Assembly: GCA_027025615.1 (NCBI GenBank)
Contig: JALVQM010000305.1
Location: 6,017 to 13,246, forward strand
Length of the DNA: 7,230 nucleotides
Source: Desulfobacteraceae bacterium
Lineage (GTDB): Bacteria > Desulfobacterota > Desulfobacteria > Desulfobacterales > Desulfosarcinaceae
Direction of reading: 5' to 3'
Shown: positions 5,737-7,230 of the stretch, piece by piece
Layout of the letters: every line of letters starts with the position of its first letter
Numbering within the stretch: the first letter of the stretch is position 1
Translations under genes and position numbers: made by a program
The notes under the pieces: generated by a model
Seen by the model: only the letters and a program-made list of their open reading frames with translations
Told to the model about the DNA's origin: nothing
Database searches by the model: none

Positions 5737-6165
5737 TGGCAGTCTTCCAGTCAGCTAAATTATTCGTTCAATCCCTGGCCACAGATCAGCCAGTGAAAAT
5801 GATAATAACCCAAAGACAGGGGAAATTAAAGTTTGTAATTACCATCATCCTGTCAGGAAACAACCTCAATCGTTCAGTTTTACCTGTGGACAAAGCATGG
5901 AAAGGCTAAGGACATTGTCTGCAGCGGTGCTGCAGCCATGGATTATCTTTTCCCGCCAGGGGCCCATGATTCCAGTTGCCCAAAATAATAAACGCCTGTC
6001 GGGCGGTAATTTTCGACAGCCGGGTTTTCCAATAATAATATTTTGACCTTATTTCTAGTTGATTCGCCGGATAGCCTCGGTTATTTTGTCTGAAGCATGC
6101 TCGGTTCAGGTTGGGGCTGCTGAAATTTAACAGACGGCATGAGCCGCCGGATCAGGATAGCGCAA
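5737..6165. other. Gene-free interval of about 430 bases with several small inverted repeats
   Basis: No supported gene lies here; the reading frames are short and lack ribosome-binding sites at useful distances. Visible structures are: CTGCAGC-GGT-GCTGCAG (5919-5935), a perfect seven-pair stem with a three-base loop; CTGTCG...CGACAG (5996-6001 with 6014-6019), six pairs; CTGGC...GCCAG (5775-5793), five pairs; and an odd-centred palindrome TCCTG-T-CAGGA (5848-5858). None is followed by a clean T tract, so they are not obvious terminators. The interval separates two divergently transcribed genes and must contain both promoters. I recognised no known riboswitch or small RNA. Confidence 0.5.
6059..6087 (+). 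promoter_or_regulatory. Candidate promoter for the methionine aminopeptidase gene
   Basis: TTGATT (6059-6064) and TATTTT (6082-6087) lie 17 bases apart, each matching 4/6 to the sigma-70 consensus. Transcription would begin near 6094, leaving a leader of about 70 bases. TTGACC at 6043-6048 is a better -35 box but has no matching -10 at the right distance. Confidence 0.35.
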
Positions 6166-7041
6166 ATGAAAGTAGGGCGTAACGATCCCTGTCCCTGTGG
6201 CAGTGGCAAAAAGTATAAAAAGTGTTGCCTGGTAAAAAGACAAGACAGGGAACAAACTGAAGATTTGAAATCGTATGCCGCCAGGCATCAAATACGTTTG
6301 AAAAACGATGAGCAGATCGAAGGTATTCGCAAATGTGGTCGCCTGGCTCTGGAAACCCTGGATTTGGTGGAGGCCATGTTGCGCCCCGGGATGACAACTG
6401 CCCAAATTGACGAATTTGTGCACGAGTTTACCATCAAAAACGGAGCCCGCCCGGCACCCCTGAATTATCGTGGTTTCCCTAAAAGTGTTTGTACTTCGGT
6501 CAACGAGGTAATCTGCCACGGCATTCCAGGCCCAAGGGTTTTGAAAGACGGGGATATTATCAATGTTGATGTTACCCCGATACTGGATGGCTATTATGCT
6601 GATGTCAACAAGACCTTTTTCGTCGGTACTCCCGGGCCCGAGGCAAAAAAGATAGTGGCCGTTGCCAGGCGTTGCCTGCAAGAGGGCCTTGCCATGGTCC
6701 GGGCCGGCAATACCATCGGGGACATAGGCTGGGCCATTCAGCGGTACGCTGAATCAAACGGCTGTTCGGTTGTAAGGGAATTCGTGGGCCACGGGGTAGG
6801 CCTGGATTTTCACGAACCGCCCCAGGTCCCCCATTATGGCAACCGGGGCCAGGGGGTGCGCCTGGTCCCGGGAATGGTTTTCACCATTGAGCCGATGATC
6901 AACCTTGGCGGCCCGGAGCTTGAGATCCTGGAAGATCGCTGGACAGCGGTTACCAAAGATGGTTCTTTATCGGCTCAGTTCGAGCAGACCGTCCTGGTTA
7001 AGGAAAAAGGTTGGGAAAGCTTGACTCCGTTTGAGCTTTAA
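6166..7041 (+). CDS. map: Type I methionine aminopeptidase with N-terminal SEC-C zinc motif
   Basis: The 291-residue enzyme removes the initiator methionine from nascent proteins. It opens with a SEC-C motif, MKVGRNDPCPCGSGKKYKKC (C9, C11, C20, C21), the zinc module known from the SecA C-terminus, then a basic linker to about residue 45. The catalytic domain follows with all five metal ligands of E. coli MetAP conserved: D135 in NVDVT, D146 in ADVNKTF, H209 in VGHGVG, E242 in FTIEPM and E273 in AQFEQTV. The substrate-site histidines H118 (ICHGIP) and H216 (DFHEPPQV) are also present. The start chosen is the ATG at 6166 because AGGA (6154-6157) lies eight bases upstream and SEC-C proteins usually begin MKVGRND. 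The in-frame ATG at 6139 adds nine residues (MSRRIRIAQ) and has no ribosome-binding site. The SEC-C module may aid ribosome or SecB-type contacts; this is inferred, not shown. Confidence 0.95.
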   Translation: MKVGRNDPCPCGSGKKYKKCCLVKRQDREQTEDLKSYAARHQIRLKNDEQIEGIRKCGRLALETLDLVEAMLRPGMTTAQIDEFVHEFTIKNGARPAPLNYRGFPKSVCTSVNEVICHGIPGPRVLKDGDIINVDVTPILDGYYADVNKTFFVGTPGPEAKKIVAVARRCLQEGLAMVRAGNTIGDIGWAIQRYAESNGCSVVREFVGHGVGLDFHEPPQVPHYGNRGQGVRLVPGMVFTIEPMINLGGPELEILEDRWTAVTKDGSLSAQFEQTVLVKEKGWESLTPFEL

Positions 7042-7047
7042 TTTTTT
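7016..7047 (+). terminator. Probable intrinsic terminator overlapping the map stop codon
   Basis: AAAGCTTGA (7016-7024) can pair with TTGAGCTTT (7031-7039) across a six-base loop, giving nine pairs including two wobbles. AA and six T residues follow (7042-7047). The stem includes the last codons of map and the first base of its TAA. The stem is AU-rich, so efficiency may be modest. Confidence 0.5.
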
Positions 7048-7075
7048 AAAACAGGGTTAATCGGGTAGATCGTTT

Positions 7076-7230
7076 TTACAGCAATACATCCGTGCCTTTA
7101 TCGTTTTCTTCGGTGTCTTCCTCTTCTTCCTGGTTTTCATTTTCAAGGATTTCAGCTTCAAGGCGCTCCATTGCCCGTTGCATGGCCTCTGCCTTTTGCT
7201 GACGGCGCAGCTGGGTATCTTCCAGGGTCA
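7076..7230 (-). CDS. C-terminal fragment of an unidentified protein with an acidic tail (gene runs off the right edge)
   Basis: Read on the minus strand, the last 50 codons before a TAA at 7076-7078 form one open frame. The visible part starts TLEDTQLRRQQKAEAMQRAM, continues as a charged, Glu/Arg-rich segment likely to be helical or coiled-coil, then becomes strongly acidic (NQEEEEDTEENDKG) and ends TDVLL. Codon use (GAA, CTG, CAG, GAT) resembles the neighbouring genes. I do not recognise the family from this tail. It converges on map, with 34 bases between the stop codons. Confidence 0.7.
   Translation of the reverse strand, partial: TLEDTQLRRQQKAEAMQRAMERLEAEILENENQEEEEDTEENDKGTDVLL

Noticed and set aside
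5799..5909. 36-codon plus-strand frame in the gene-free interval
   Set aside because: No ribosome-binding site before the ATG and no recognisable features; consistent with chance.
5967..6047. 26-codon plus-strand frame preceded by AGGGG
   Set aside because: The purine run is only three bases from the ATG, too close, and the peptide is very short with no recognisable feature.
6127..6681. 184-codon minus-strand frame opposite map
   Set aside because: map has all metal ligands and a good ribosome-binding site; the antisense frame shows no domain and is a shadow.

Overview
The window looks like a chromosomal stretch from an anaerobic, motile deltaproteobacterium (Desulfobacterota-like). The clues are a tRNA-Leu directly upstream of tig, a methionine aminopeptidase carrying an N-terminal SEC-C zinc motif, a PilJ-type chemoreceptor with a flagellar sigma-28 promoter, moderate GC content, and a Cys4 'IGPDGRCKECG' protein of a kind I loosely associate with this phylum. 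The assignment is inferred from gene content only; no phylogeny was possible. I see no mobile element, CRISPR array, phage gene or defence system.

Region by region. Positions 1-223 (minus) hold the 5' end of tig (trigger factor). Its leader carries a terminator-like hairpin, and a tRNA-Leu(UAG) lies further upstream on the same strand with a good promoter at 593-621. A secreted zinc N-acetylmuramoyl-L-alanine amidase runs rightward from 677. It is followed by tRNA-Pro(UGG) with an encoded CCA end and a strong intrinsic terminator. A chemoreceptor gene (1763-3409, minus) converges on this block and is preceded by a sigma-28 promoter. Divergent from it is an mntP-type manganese exporter (3587-4168, plus). 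Convergent to mntP is a minus-strand pair read from right to left: a small protein with two nearly identical Cys4 zinc ribbons (5389-5736), then an L-2-hydroxyglutarate dehydrogenase/oxidase (4214-5356). After a gene-free stretch of about 430 bases comes the SEC-C methionine aminopeptidase gene (6166-7041, plus). It converges on the 3' end of an unidentified minus-strand gene with an acidic tail (7076 to the window edge).

How the genes fit together. Most are housekeeping neighbours rather than one pathway. Trigger factor and methionine aminopeptidase both act on nascent chains at the ribosome exit, and two tRNA genes lie nearby. The only likely multi-gene operon is the zinc-ribbon gene plus lhgO, separated by 32 bases. 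No exotic new system is evident. The points most worth following are the duplicated zinc-ribbon protein of unknown function linked to lhgO, the sigma-28 promoter tying a PilJ-type receptor to the flagellar regulon, and the terminator-like hairpin just before the tig ribosome-binding site.
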